25,398 nt of DNA from Beroe ovata (GCA_946803715.1 CAMPET010000077.1:113086-138483), one strand, 5' to 3'. Counted from the stretch's first letter, positions 1 through 11,050 are shown. Translations and numbers: made by a program. The notes: a model not told the origin generated them from the sequence alone.

Positions 1-17
1 CACACACACACACACAC
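1..17. repeat. (CA)n microsatellite at the window edge
   Basis: Uninterrupted CA dinucleotides, continuing beyond the window. Confidence 0.9.
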
Positions 18-749
18 GAGGCTTGTTATCAGTCTTGTTGTATGGATATGTTTACTGAGATAATTAACCTGGTTTTTGAGAAGATGACGTGAGGGGAGAT
101 TGTTGTGTCATAGTTGAGAGATGTCTGTCATAGATGTCTGTCATGGATAGATGTCCATGATTGCTGTCTGTGTGATTCATGTCTATGTCTCTTGTCTGTG
201 TATTCAACAGCAGACGCAAATACAGGAAGAGATGTTTAATCTCTTCAGGAAGCTTGTCTTGGCGTAGGAGACGTGTGTCAATGTGCCATGTATGATTTAA
301 ACAAGTCCTAGGAAAGCTGCTTGGCCTTGTGTATGTGTTATGATTGCTGGTGTGCTCAATAAACACACATGATCAATGATCATACAGACAGGAAAAGGTG
401 ACTCTCATACTTTTCATACCAGAATGTCACGTCATGCCTATTATTTACTGCTTTTGCCCCTTTTTGTGGAGGTTCATTCCAACAAATTAGAGTTAATAGA
501 AATTTTCCTGGTATTTCAAGGTCTTCATTATTGTGGATCAATCGAGTTTCACCTTCACCATGCAATTAATACCCGACCGTATGGAATTGAGATCCTCAAT
601 CCACATTCATGATTATTGATTCCCAAATTATCAGCCCTGCATTACAAAATTGATTCATTTATTCCCTTTACCGGTAATCTACCGAGATATTTCTTTCATT
701 ATGTGTCACAGTCATTGAGAAGTCGTCTTGGCAGATAGGAACACGCGTC

Positions 750-860
750 TGTGTTACCATATGCGTTACCCAATGTGTTACTATTTGTGTTGCATAATGT
801 GTTACCATATGTCCCATATGTGTCAGTATGTGTTACCATATGTGTCACCATGTCAAGTAT
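750..860 (+). repeat. Degenerate tandem repeat with GTGTTACCATATG core
   Basis: GTGTTACCATATG, GCGTTACCCAATG, GTGTTACTATTTG, GTGTTACCATATG and GTGTTACCATATG recur with variable spacers. The array is open in one frame only because of the repeat, so that frame is not taken as a gene. Confidence 0.7.
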
Positions 861-1420
861 AACCCACATTCCACACCATGTAATGCCATGTGTCTGCGTG
901 TGGTTATTGCATCTCTATGGCTTCCTCCCTGATATATGTGTTTGTGTATGGGTGTTTTTGGTAGTCTGCAATGATGTAGCAGTTACACTGTTTACTGATT
1001 ATCTGGTGTTCTCTACCATGATGAACCAATAGCATTTTAGGTCTTTCAGGACAAGACAGTGTTGTTATTTAAGTACCTATAGTTTCGTCAAGAAAAACTT
1101 TCGAAATTTTGTTTCCTGCCTCTTGTTTTTGATAAATATTCGATCTGCCAGTCATATCATTTGATGGCTCCCTGTCATTACTTACAAATTACACTGATCA
1201 AAAATCATCTATTTCGACTATTAGTTGTCATTGAAGCCCCTTGAAAACGTACAAAGACATCTATTATCACCCCAAATACGTCATCCCCTTTCGGCACCCT
1301 GACATGAATAATATGCAGGATAGTTGAAGTACATTATTCTCACTATACCCGTGTCAGAAATCTGTTCCACTTGATGTTTCTTGACAAATGTCGTTCAGCT
1401 CAGACGTTATGATGCCTTTA

Positions 1421-1467
1421 CCAGTCAGCTATAATAGTGGGATTTGCCAGTCAGCTATAATAGTGGG
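1421..1467 (+). repeat. Two copies of a 21-base repeat, 26-base period
   Basis: CCAGTCAGCTATAATAGTGG(G) occurs at 1421-1441 and 1447-1467. Shorter TATAGTTAGT copies follow at 1480-1530. Confidence 0.8.
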
Positions 1468-2234
1468 CTTTCGAGGTCCTATAGTTAGTAACTATTAGAG
1501 ACCTATATGCTATAGTTAGTGACTATAAGTTACTCCATATTATCCATCCCACTCTCGTTACAATAGTTACTCTGAGTGTGTGCGTGTGAAATTATATCGA
1601 GTAAATCTATCCAATCCAGGGACTGTTACAAGGAATTTCACCCCTGCCCCCCTGGGGTATTAATGAGTTAAATAGCTCCCTCCCCCAGAATATGGTCAAA
1701 TGAACGTGTTGCTTGTTTGCTCTACAATTACTTGTTAGATCTCACTCTCTCCCTCTATTGAAGAGCGACCTCCTCTAACGCCTCTTCTCCCTACATATTG
1801 TGGTGGAACAGATGCCACTGGCCACTACTTAGTGACACGCCTCCCTCCTCTTCTACTCTAAGAGTAGTTTCATTGTGGTGTATATAGTTGTTGACAGTTT
1901 TGCGCATGTAGTTTTGGTGTTTAGGTTCATCAGTGAACTTATCGAGGTTGTAAACTGAACATTGGTTCAGTAAATTCTAATAATTATCCGAATTTTCTGG
2001 CAGAAACATGGCTAAATGTTCTGACATTACACTTGTTCGTGTTGCTGTAGTTTTGCCCGTGACCACAGTCCAGACCGGTTTTAGATGCTACCTGTCAAGA
2101 TAGTCTATAGACTATAATACTTCATTCTAATAGTTCAATTAAAAGTTAGTTATACCGACTATAGGGTGAATTTTATATGACGATTGCTGCCATATATTTT
2201 AACAAAAGTTATTCATGTAACAGATTGATGGCTG

Positions 2235-2302
2235 ATGAAATGTTAGACATACAGACACCCGATAGTCGGAGCTTAACCAATGAGCTACGAGCTAGGCTTT
2301 TG
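2235..2302 (-). repeat. tRNA-like fragment, possible SINE head
   Basis: On the minus strand the sequence contains TAGCTCATTGGTTAAGC (2287-2271), close to a polymerase III A box and D-arm, followed by CCGACTATCGGG, which can fold as an anticodon arm. The expected B box (GGTTCGANTCC) is not recognisable, so this is not a functional tRNA gene; it looks like a decayed tRNA-derived SINE or tRNA relic. Confidence 0.4.
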
Positions 2303-2752
2303 CTGTGTTGCAATAGTTCCCTAATATAGGGGATTGGAGTCCTGTTCATTAAACTTATCATGTCCACCAACAACAACAACCTCCTCAATATCCTTCCACA
2401 TGTATTAAAATACCCGCCGATATATTTTATGGTTATCCCGAATGATCTCTTTATTTGCTCCTTCGTCAATCTTGCTTCTCCATCAACATTTCTTACCATT
2501 AACATGCATAGTAGTCGATATATCGCATATGTCCAATTGTTTGAAACCCCGCTTTCTTGCCCGTAGGAATTGCTCATAAAATGAATTATTCTAGAGACGG
2601 CTGATATATTCCGAAGACAGGATTCTGCGATGGAATAATCACATAATTATCCGATATATTTGAAACAGTTCAATCAATATCCGATATTTTAGCTAAGTGA
2701 CTCCATGCCTTGGCTGTGGATGACTGGAAGGTCAAAGTCGGCAGACTGTGAG

Positions 2753-3172
2753 GTAAGAAATTTCTAATGATGATAGAATAGGATAGTCATTGCAAGGAAA
2801 CCTCATGTGGCTACGGTTCCTATTTTTGGCTCGTTATGGTCCACATAATTCCATACTCCATCTAGGTAGCTCTGACATCCTCATCATTCGCTTCTCAGTC
2901 GCTTCTCAGTCAGCACAATATATATATACTTGAATACCACATCATTCACTGGCAAGGGAGATTCAAACGCGTTTATTTTAAATCGNGTAAGAAATTTCTA
3001 ATGATGATAGAATAGGATAATCATTGCAAGGAAACCTCATGTGGCTACGGTTCTTATTTTTGGCTCGTTATGGTCCACATAATTCCCCACTCCATCTAGG
3101 TAGCTCTGACATCCTCACCATACGCATCATTCGCTTCTCAGTCAGCACAATTTGAATACCACATCATTCACT
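2753..3172 (+). repeat. Direct duplication of about 190 bases around an assembly gap
   Basis: 2753-2950 and 2987-3172 share the same sequence from GTAAGAAATTTCTAATGATG to ACATCATTCACT, with several single-base differences and small indels. The single n at 2986 sits at the junction. The pattern resembles two unmerged haplotypes placed end to end by the assembler; a true tandem duplication is the alternative. Confidence 0.85.
2986..2986. other. Assembly gap (single n)
   Basis: Single ambiguous base at the start of the second copy of the 190-base duplication; most likely a gap placeholder of unknown true length. Confidence 0.8.
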
Positions 3173-3444
3173 ATAACTAGTGGAACCACTAGCTCAACTA
3201 CTGCCAGTATATTCTTGACAGTTAGAGAAGTGTTTAGTCCTACACAATTGACTTAAGAGTAAATTCTAATAACCCGCCATTATCCATCTCAACATAATGA
3301 TGGAGAATATTTAATGAATAGGTTGGGGTCAGGGATATAAGTTCCAGCAAACATCAATCATCGACGCTCCTTCCATTATTGCGCTCATTCTTACTTTCTC
3401 AGTTTATTCCATGAGTCTTTTTCTTGCAAACTCTCTCAAGATAT

Positions 3445-3473
3445 ATTAATTTTATTCCCTCAATAAAATTAAT
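3445..3473. repeat. AT-rich perfect inverted repeat, 12-base arms
   Basis: ATTAATTTTATT and AATAAAATTAAT are separated by CCCTC. A hairpin is possible; no adjacent gene end was identified. Confidence 0.75.
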
Positions 3474-5480
3474 TGATCCCAATTTCAGCCCAACTACAGT
3501 AGAGCAGTAATAGTAGAGCAGTGAGTGCATCTATAACAGGAACTGTATGTTCCTAATCGTGGTTGATACAGGGTATCTGCACACTCGAGCAATCATTAGG
3601 GTGTGTCCCTACAGCATGATCCGATGAACAGAATGGAATGAGGTGCTAATTTGCCAGGGCTGGGTCAGAAACCCAATGTTTACCCTAACAGTACGTGCTG
3701 GAATGCAGTAAAATGAACACAGCAAAACTTGTAAGGTTCTATGCAGGATTATTCACACCAAATCTGAGTCATCTTTCTATTAAATTGATGCTGGTGCCAT
3801 TCAAGTCAGTGATCAGAACCCTAGTTTATAGTCTGAACCATCTTTCATTCACGACTGGGAAGTCAGATAACTTACCCATTCCCCGTGATCTCATGCAAGA
3901 AGTGCGCGCCTCAATGAATCCTAATTAATCTGGGAATTTGTGGGAGCACACTTGAGATGATATATTTCCGTCTACCTGCACTAGACTGTAAACTCTGTGT
4001 ACTTGGGGTGTCGTGGCACGGGAAATCAATATAAAATACAACAACATACAACCACAATTAATTACATTACGACCTGTTGACATCACGTGATACGGCAACT
4101 TCTCTGAGTCCTATTGGCTAGTGCATCTTTAGGGTGTCAAATTAGATTTAGCCCTCTGTTGAAACACGCGATAGGGACCTTCGCCTCAGTAGGTAGCATT
4201 AGTACCAGAATTCGGGAAACTAGTCTTATCTTGTCGGTATTTAACAGACAATTACCTGCTAAATGCCCTACTAGACACACAAAACCTACCAAGAGACCTA
4301 GGGTTATACGTCTAGCTGAAGTGGGGCAACGCTCAAACTTGCACTATCACTCTTGACCCTATACCCCGGCTAAATGCATGCCATTTGTGAAGTTCCTCTG
4401 ATTATTTTAGAGGTATTTTCGGATTCAGAACACAAATCTGTTTAGGTAGCACGTGCTGGTCATAAAACCCATTCTGGTCATAAAAACGGTGCTTTGAACC
4501 GCTTGGCGCCAAACGTCCCCCAGAAATTACTCAAAGTTATGGTTGAAGTTTTATCTCTGAAGTGTACTTGAATGATATTGATTTTCATGATATCGGAAAA
4601 TTAAATTCAGTGCGGGGTAATTTCATCGCTTTTTTCTTTATAGGTAACATTTTTAGCTGTTTGAATTGGATCCAATGTGAGTTCTGTGGGAACAAAAAAG
4701 TGCAGGTTGTTCAAAGGAGAACCTGCGAGGTATTTTGAGATTGTCCATGTTGAATACTCAATACAAATTTCAATTGCAATGAATAAAGTTAGATGTCATT
4801 GCTCTAAATTCTAACTGCGTTCCTTTCAATATGTGGTATTGTTATTCATAAGAACCTGCTACTAATTGCATCACGTGTTTGGAAATTTCCTCTGTCACAG
4901 CACTTATGATCAAGCAAACAATCATTTACCCTCTATATAAGAAGTAAGAACTGTGCTTGCAAATGACTTGGAGCGGGAATAATGTTCTAGATCACGACTT
5001 CAGTCATTCTTTCACAATTAATTTAAACCAATTAGCCTAGATTATATTAAATCTGGTCTGACCTATTCCTCACAGCGTCAAATACACCATCCTGTTAGTG
5101 TATAATATTAAGAAGTATGATTTACCAATGACCCACTAGTATAAGGAGGCAATCAATGCAAATTTACTCTGCTTCATGGCCCGTAATGAGTGAGTATTCT
5201 GATTGTGCAATTCATTATTAAATGATCAAATGAACAATGATCGGGGTTTGCAGACAAAGCCCATAGAGCAGTCTATTCCTATTAGCATTTGGGTTCGTAT
5301 TCTTTTAATTGGTAGTGACCCCTCGAATATTCTTATAAATGGGTCGATCCTGCGTAACCCTGTTTCATAATTAAGGAGAAAGTTTTAAATGAAAATAGCC
5401 TGCACAGCTGTACGAACTTGATTTAGTATTCTGCAGAACTTTGCTCAATAATCAGTATTCAAGGCTATTATAAAGTGAAC

Positions 5481-5532
5481 GGGCAGGTTGTCTGCCCGGC
5501 AAACTTTGCCGGCACCAGAAAGTTTGCTGGTG
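5481..5532. repeat. Cluster of three consecutive hairpins
   Basis: GGGCAG/CTGCCC (5481-5497), the odd palindrome CCGGCAAACTTTGCCGG (5496-5512) and CACCAG/CTGGTG (5513-5532) stand side by side in otherwise AT-rich DNA. This could be the end of a mobile element or a structured RNA. Confidence 0.7.
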
Positions 5533-5640
5533 GTCGGGAAAGATGTTGGGTGGTCAGCGCATGTCTTACAGAGCCAATACCAACATCGAGACGGGGTGTC
5601 GACATTAACACCCCTCCTAGCACATTATTACATGATAAAA

Positions 5641-5664
5641 CACACACACACACACACACACACA
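5641..5664. repeat. (CA)12 microsatellite
   Basis: Twelve CA units ending at the assembly gap. A second CA tract lies at 5782-5800 on the far side of the cysteine-rich exon, within its upstream intron. Confidence 0.9.
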
Positions 5665-5665
5665 N
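5665..5665. other. Assembly gap (single n) at a (CA)n tract
   Basis: Single ambiguous base between a (CA)12 tract (5641-5664) and the cysteine-rich exon, which it truncates. Confidence 0.8.
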
Positions 5666-5775
5666 GATTCACTGCAGTTGTAGCACTGCACTTTATCGGT
5701 GATGTTAGTGTACTGTGAGAGCAGCTCGCACTCTCTACACTCGTTACAGCACTGCTTGCTGGATATGTCCTGTAC
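5666..5775 (-). CDS. Single exon with an NCD3G-like cysteine cluster (class C GPCR type), cut by a gap
   Basis: A strong acceptor (gtgtttccag|GTACAG on minus) opens an exon reading VQDISSKQCCNECREC, then about a dozen residues with an N-glycosylation site (NIT), then QCYNCSE, before the assembly gap at 5665. The spacing CC-x2-C-x2-C-x(n)-C-x2-C is that of the NCD3G (nine-cysteine) domain linking the ligand-binding and seven-helix domains in metabotropic glutamate-type receptors. The seven-helix exons expected downstream were not found in 1-5665, nor the ligand-binding domain upstream, so this is a fragment: a gene split by a misjoin, a gene with very long introns, or a relic. A TNFR-like or other cysteine-rich extracellular module is the main alternative. 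(CA)n tracts flank the exon on both sides. Confidence 0.5.
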
Positions 5776-6725
5776 CTGGAAACACACACACACACACACA
5801 GGGAGGTCATTATGCATGTTTAGTAGTTGGGATAATTCCGTGAATTTCCTCAAAAACCACTCAAATACAATCTCTTATCTTCTCTCCGGACGGGCAGCCG
5901 GCAGGCACACACATACATGGCAGACATCTATGGCTTCCTTCTATACCTGCAATAATTGAATCACAAGGTCTGAACCTTGGCGATAGTCGCGTACCTTGCA
6001 CACGTAATCAGGTCGTTAGCGAGTGATTACGGTTTTAGTATAATTATGGTCAAGTTATATTCCTGCACTCTGCAGCTCCTAGCTGGGCAAGAGCGTGTTA
6101 CTGAATCATGGGTTCACGGAGTGACTGTCATTGATATTGATAACAGAGGATATTTGTGATGTTAATACATCGCGGAGGTTGAATTGATTACCATTTCTCC
6201 TCTCAAGTCGCCAATAACAAATTATCCTTTTATCATATTCGAGCTTATCGGGCTGGTCTGGTAAAATATTTCTGTATGTTTGTGTGGACGAGACTTATAA
6301 TTCAAGTTGGCGCCAAGGGTCCCACTCAATCGACAAGAGAATGTACTCAGAGATTAGCACACTTTTTACATCGGCCACCTCAAAATTGAAACCATATATC
6401 AGCCGTGTGATTCATCAATTGTTTTTGTATCAGCAGTTTGTGAAGATGGGGTTGCAGCTTGCCATCGGAATTGCCAACTGGGTTGATGATAGTGGAAATA
6501 ATTGTGTTAATTATTTCCATAATCTACTGGGACCAAAATGTGTAGCTGCCAAATCGAATGTTCTAGAGCGACAATATTACACCCAATTTGATGAAACTCG
6601 CACGAAGTCTAGATAGTGACACCTATTTACTGAGCGGTCTTGACACATGCGACGAGAGAGGGTCATGGCGGTGCCAGACCGCCCCAAGCTCCCCCAAACT
6701 ACATATCCCTCCCACATCCACTTAC

Positions 6726-6828
6726 CGGAATAGTCACCCACCAATCAGGCCACGGTATTGTCGTCACGTGACACATTATGCTGTCACGTGACTCGTTGTC
6801 ATGGCATCATTGTGCCTTCCTCCGCCAT
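6726..6828 (-). promoter_or_regulatory. Promoter-like block with paired E-boxes, CCAAT and YY1/ETS-like site
   Basis: On the minus strand, ATGGCGGAGGAAGG (6828-6815) resembles a YY1 site fused to an ETS core. Two palindromes GTCACGTGAC (6783-6792 and 6763-6772) follow, exactly 20 bases apart, then ATTGG (inverted CCAAT) at 6745-6741 and a consensus donor CCG|gtaag at 6726/6725. An open frame from the ATG at 6776 to that donor encodes 17 residues (MCHVTTIPWPDWWVTIP). It could be the 5' end of a minus-strand gene, perhaps the one with the cysteine-rich exon about 950 bases downstream; that link is speculative. Confidence 0.35.
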
Positions 6829-6915
6829 AATGATACCCTCTCATTTACTTATTAAAAGTAACAATTGTGCATTATCATATGTGATTATGATATGATGGTC
6901 ACGCTATTCATGCGT

Positions 6916-7001
6916 TGTTTGGTGTGATTACACGATCACACCAAGCATGATCACACCGGGCTCACACTCCGTGAGAATGAGTATGATAATCACACCAAAC
7001 A
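6916..7001. repeat. 15-base inverted repeat with 56-base loop
   Basis: TGTTTGGTGTGATTA (6916-6930) and TAATCACACCAAACA (6987-7001) are perfect complements. Further GATCACACC copies lie in the loop. It has the form of a small inverted-repeat element and leads into a (CA)n tract at 6999-7014. Confidence 0.75.
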
Positions 7002-7229
7002 CACACACACACACTGTGTCAATCAGTGAGATGAGAGGTGTGACACACTGTGACTGTCTCTCTCCCTCTCTGAAGTGTGACCCATGCAGAGGAAGGGGGA
7101 GAATGAGAGGTGCGAACATAGGGCTAGACAAGGCTCACAAGCGCGGTGTATGGAGGAGATACATGTATCTGTCTGTCTGGGTTTTATCGCCGGAACAACT
7201 TCTAAATACGATATCAGATAACTAGTGCG

Positions 7230-8880
7230 TAGGCCGTAGGTATAATAATCTCAACCGAAATTCTACAAATTCCAAGATTATTCAATTTCGTGGATTTTAC
7301 CTCTTCAATAGAAGAGAAGGAATGTGTTATTGTTTGTGAATTTTCTCGTGCTCCTAAATTTTAGACTGTGTGGTGCCCAAAACCACCTCATCTCGTAAAA
7401 CACCACATTGTTAAAACATGGAACATTTCTCTTGGAGAGCATGTCTCTTGGACTCCAAGAGACATGCTTTCTTCATGAACTAACTTAACTAGGTGTAAAC
7501 ATAATATCTAATCACAATTTATAGTTACTTGAGTCATGACTCACAAATCTGTTAGCAAAACATAGTGTGAAAATGTGCTAGACACGACTTGTTTCTCAGC
7601 CCAGACATGATCAGTTGATTTCTCTGTGATAGCATATTGCCAGATCAAATGTGGTCATGGCTTGTACCACTTTGGCCAAGTCTAATACTTTCGTCCTTTG
7701 CACCACGTTTTCGGATTGTTATTACATAACCTATACTTAAATCAAATTAGAATTTTCTGATAAAAATCTAGTTCAATTTGCGTTTCCCCCAGTCACACGA
7801 TTTGCCATCAGCAAGAGAATCACATTCCCCAACAAAATGATATCACTTGCTTTCTTCAAGTTGGTTGTAATTACTTGCATGTGCTTCTCATATCGTGCTT
7901 CAATGCCTCACTGTGTTTGATCATATTGCACTTCCTGTTATATGGCTTATTATGACTTCATATTATGGATTGTCTACTGTGATCACCAATTTCTAGCGTA
8001 CTTCTGATTAATTAAGAACTGAATCGCTTCACTTAGTAGCAGATTGAAAACTCGCCAAATTTATACCGAGTGTTGCTGTATGATTCCTACACCACAGCAG
8101 CTGTAAGACATTCCATATCTTCCTCCCCATGAGAACTCAATAGTATTGACAAGTCTGTCAGCTGTAACAACCCTCATGTATCGAGTATTAATGAATCCAG
8201 AGCCCTTTAATTACCCCTATTCATACCACGTGACTGCCTACACGCCATCTGATAAGCTGAAATCATACCAATCTCGCAGATTGGTACAGATTCCAAAGTT
8301 GGTGGTGGGTTTAAGTGACGTCATAACTTGTTAAAAGTAACCCAGGGTTTTACCAATAACAACCGTGTATCTCCTTCCCTCTTTGAGACACTTTGGCTCC
8401 TTTTTGACAGAATCTGAGAGTTTTGCAAGGGCCTGCCCATTTGTCAAGATGTATCGTATACATACCATACTTTATTATTGCTTGATCCATCCAGTCAATT
8501 ATAGCATGTATCCTCTCTTCATGCTATTCCTATAGCGGCTCTCCCGAATTTTTGGTTCTGATTGTCCAACTATCGGCCCACTTCTTGTATTTTCTATCAG
8601 GATGTATTTTGGGTCTATTTCCTGTGATATGAATGGTATTCACAAGTTTTTCGGCCTCCGCAAATTGTGATTGGTTGAATGCTCTCATCTCACTCACAAA
8701 TTATCTCACACTACTCGAAATACTTGCATTGATATTAAAACTGTAGTTCGTATTCAACCATTTTAAAATCCTTCTCAAAGAAAGACAATGCTATTTAAAA
8801 AGACTGCTAAATATAAATGATAGCTTCTGAAGCCTTGGAGAGTTACTCATACAGATTTTCTTTTGATGGTTATAGATCTC
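7230..8880. other. Non-coding AT-rich region
   Basis: Apart from the palindrome at 7438-7468, I see no exon, promoter or repeat here. Stop codons are frequent in all frames. Confidence 0.5.
7438..7468. repeat. Perfect 31-base palindrome, 15-base arms
   Basis: AGCATGTCTCTTGGA, a single C, then TCCAAGAGACATGCT. The repeat is perfect and very compact. Confidence 0.85.
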
Positions 8881-9032
8881 TTTATTTCTACCCACTATAA
8901 CTACTGATGGAAAGCTTTACATCTCTCATTGCTGATCAGCTAGATTCTAGGCAGCATATTTTTTCAGCTTTATCCATCTTTTTCTGTGGGCGCTTCTGTT
9001 GTCCAGTGGATCTGCTACTTGAGCTATTCGAG
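8881..9032 (-). CDS. Candidate terminal exon with polyadenylation signal, minus strand
   Basis: On the minus strand an acceptor (aataacag|CTCG at 9033/9032) opens a frame reading SNSSSSRSTGQQKRPQKK, followed by a short Lys/Glu stretch and CCLESS, ending in TGA at 8938-8936. AATAAA lies 50 bases further on (8886-8881). A Ser-rich and Lys-rich tail with a nearby polyadenylation hexamer is typical of a last exon. The acceptor has a weak pyrimidine tract, an overlapping frame is open for 85 codons, and no earlier exon was secured, so the call is weak. Confidence 0.22.
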
Positions 9033-9039
9033 CTGTTAT

Positions 9040-11050
9040 TGTCGGTAACCAGATGTTATGATAGAGATATGCTCTCAATAATCCATTGTTCTGATATGTT
9101 GTATTCCGCAACAGTCCATCATCTTGTTTATGAAGGAGTTGATGAAGCTTCCTCGAAACTTTATCTTTTCTGATTAAAGAATCTTCGCTGCACAGTTCCA
9201 GCATCCATTTTGTCGTACCTAATCATTCCTTTTATGGTAATCCTAGTCCCTCTCTTCGAAATCAGTTTGATAATATCTAAAACAATCACTTACAGCTGCT
9301 GCCTTTACTATAAGTAGAACACTTTGTACAATTATAGCAGAGCTATTTTTAGCTATAGTTTGATATCTTCATTCCCGGGTCAGGATTCTATCTCCATTTC
9401 ATCATTTACACGTGATTCATGCTCTGTGGATCGTGGTAGTTTGATAGTTGTCACCACGTCTTATTCAGACCTGTCACTGCCTCCGTGTAGGTTCTGTCAC
9501 CCTGTCACATTATGTATTGCATGTTCCTCCCTAGTTGGATATAATATACGACAGATTTATTCATTATTCAATGCTCTATTGTAATTTATTGACCATTTGA
9601 CTCATTATATTAATTCCCTAGCTGCAGCCTTTCCCGACTTTTTGTGTTCATTTTTCGTCCCCAGCATTGAGTTACAATGTCCCCATGCTACCTCATTCCA
9701 TACCTATAATAGGTGTGTAGCATTCCACGGTCATATGTCCATAAAAAGTGGAAATTCACTTACAGATCATCACTCAGCTGCCGCTAAAAATAGTTCATTA
9801 GTTTGTGCATATCAACATTAATTTAGATAATCAGGTATTTGTTAATTAACCACAGTTTAATGTTTTATCCCCTGTAAAATCCCCTATGTTCATGTTTTTC
9901 ACGGGTTTTTATCTTGACGCCTGTGCCTTGGTGATAATTGAGGGGGAAATTACTTTATCACGCTTCACTTAATCCTCGCTTACCGTGGTCAAACTTGTTA
10001 CGATAATTATTTGGTAATGTGCTAACAATCTGGCGGGCTCATGCTATTTCCACAATATCATCTCTCTCTCTAAAATGAAATGGGATTTCATGAAGTAATT
10101 CCCATTTTGTTTTGCATTTTTTCAGTCCAGACTCAGGATGGTATGCGGTTCTTTGAGGCATATACCCCGCTAAATATAGCAATGAACTTATCTTTGGGTA
10201 GTCGGCAGTGCAGCTGTGCTTCAATCTCATTATCTTTGTGACACTATGGGACTTTTTCAAGATACCAACAGTTTTTTGTACGAACAAATTTTTGCTAGTG
10301 ACAGTAGCTTCGTTAGAACTGCATTTTTTCAATTTGTAGATATCAAATCATCCGCGAGTATCTTCTTTGTGGCAGTGACTATTGAGTATGAGAGGGATTA
10401 CACTTAATTAAGTCTCTATTCTTGTGAGCTTCTTTCTAATTAATGCACCGTATAACAAGTAATTATTGCACTCCTACACTGTCACATGCCCATGACACCA
10501 AACCCCTATGCCATGCCACCAACTCTCTGGCGTTTTCATCATTGAAATTACCCTCTCATTAGGTATGATGAATCTCATTAATGATTTCGATCCACATTCT
10601 TCGCTCGTCATAATCACCTCTGGTATTGTTAGTAAAACAAACATCACTTATCTCTCTCACTTCAGAGAATTGTATACAAACAAGGTCATTCCCATCATCA
10701 TAAACAAACAAAGTGAGAGAGAGTGTGTGTGTGTGTGTGAGTGTGAATTCTGATATCATAAATCATGATATCATCACAAACACTTCACTAATGACTCCCC
10801 ATTTGACTGTCCGAAAGCGGTATCGTTATGATTCCCCCTTTCCCGCATTAACATTACATCATATGCGTCCGGAATACATGCCGTAATCTTGTGTGACGGA
10901 ATTTCTGTCTAAATATTTGTACCCCGTTTGAATTCGTTATTCACCCTACTAGCTTTGTTTCCACCACTCAAATTATTAGGTCATTTTGCTTGGTTGCCGC
11001 TATAGGCTCGATTAGTTCCCTCTTGACAACGAACCGTTCTGTATATTTGC
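9040..11050. other. Mostly non-coding region with weak exon-like patches
   Basis: Minus-strand AATAAA hexamers occur near 9560-9595, and two short stretches end in GTAAGTGA on the minus strand (near 9292 and 9760), both after GGCAGC-type sequence. No consistent gene model could be assembled. Confidence 0.4.
10751..10773. repeat. Inverted repeat with 9-base arms
   Basis: TGATATCAT and ATGATATCA flank AAATC, just after a (GT)n tract at 10723-10739. Confidence 0.65.

Larger units (their letters stand above)
18..5480. other. Gene-poor AT-rich region
   Basis: Apart from the repeats listed separately, no coding exon is supported. Open frames are short, lack exon boundaries and have no recognisable motif. 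The longest, a 122-codon minus-strand frame at 2209-2577, overlaps the tRNA-like fragment and is not taken as a gene. A palindrome TTGGCGCCAA (E2F-like) lies at 4503-4512. Confidence 0.5.

Noticed and set aside
2209-2577. 122-codon minus-strand open frame
   Set aside because: No recognisable motif, no exon boundary, and it overlaps a tRNA-like relic; length is possible by chance in this much DNA.
5881-5950. Second cysteine-rich minus-strand patch upstream of the receptor-type exon (RCLPCMCVPAGCPSGEK)
   Set aside because: Has an acceptor-like start but no usable donor, and the spacing does not fit the NCD3G pattern.
6076-6159. Possible plus-strand terminal exon (good acceptor ctctgcag, then LLAGQERVTESWVHG...)
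   Set aside because: Only 27 codons, no preceding exon and no AATAAA nearby.
6284-6616. 110-codon plus-strand open frame
   Set aside because: Begins with GTG rather than ATG, has no splice context and matches no family I know.
10126-10241. Possible plus-strand exon after a strong pyrimidine tract (ttttttcag, then QTQDGMRFFEAY...)
   Set aside because: Ends at a stop after 37 codons with no donor or partner exon; overlaps an open frame on the other strand equally plausible by eye.
10039-10332. 97-codon minus-strand open frame
   Set aside because: No known motif and no supporting splice sites.
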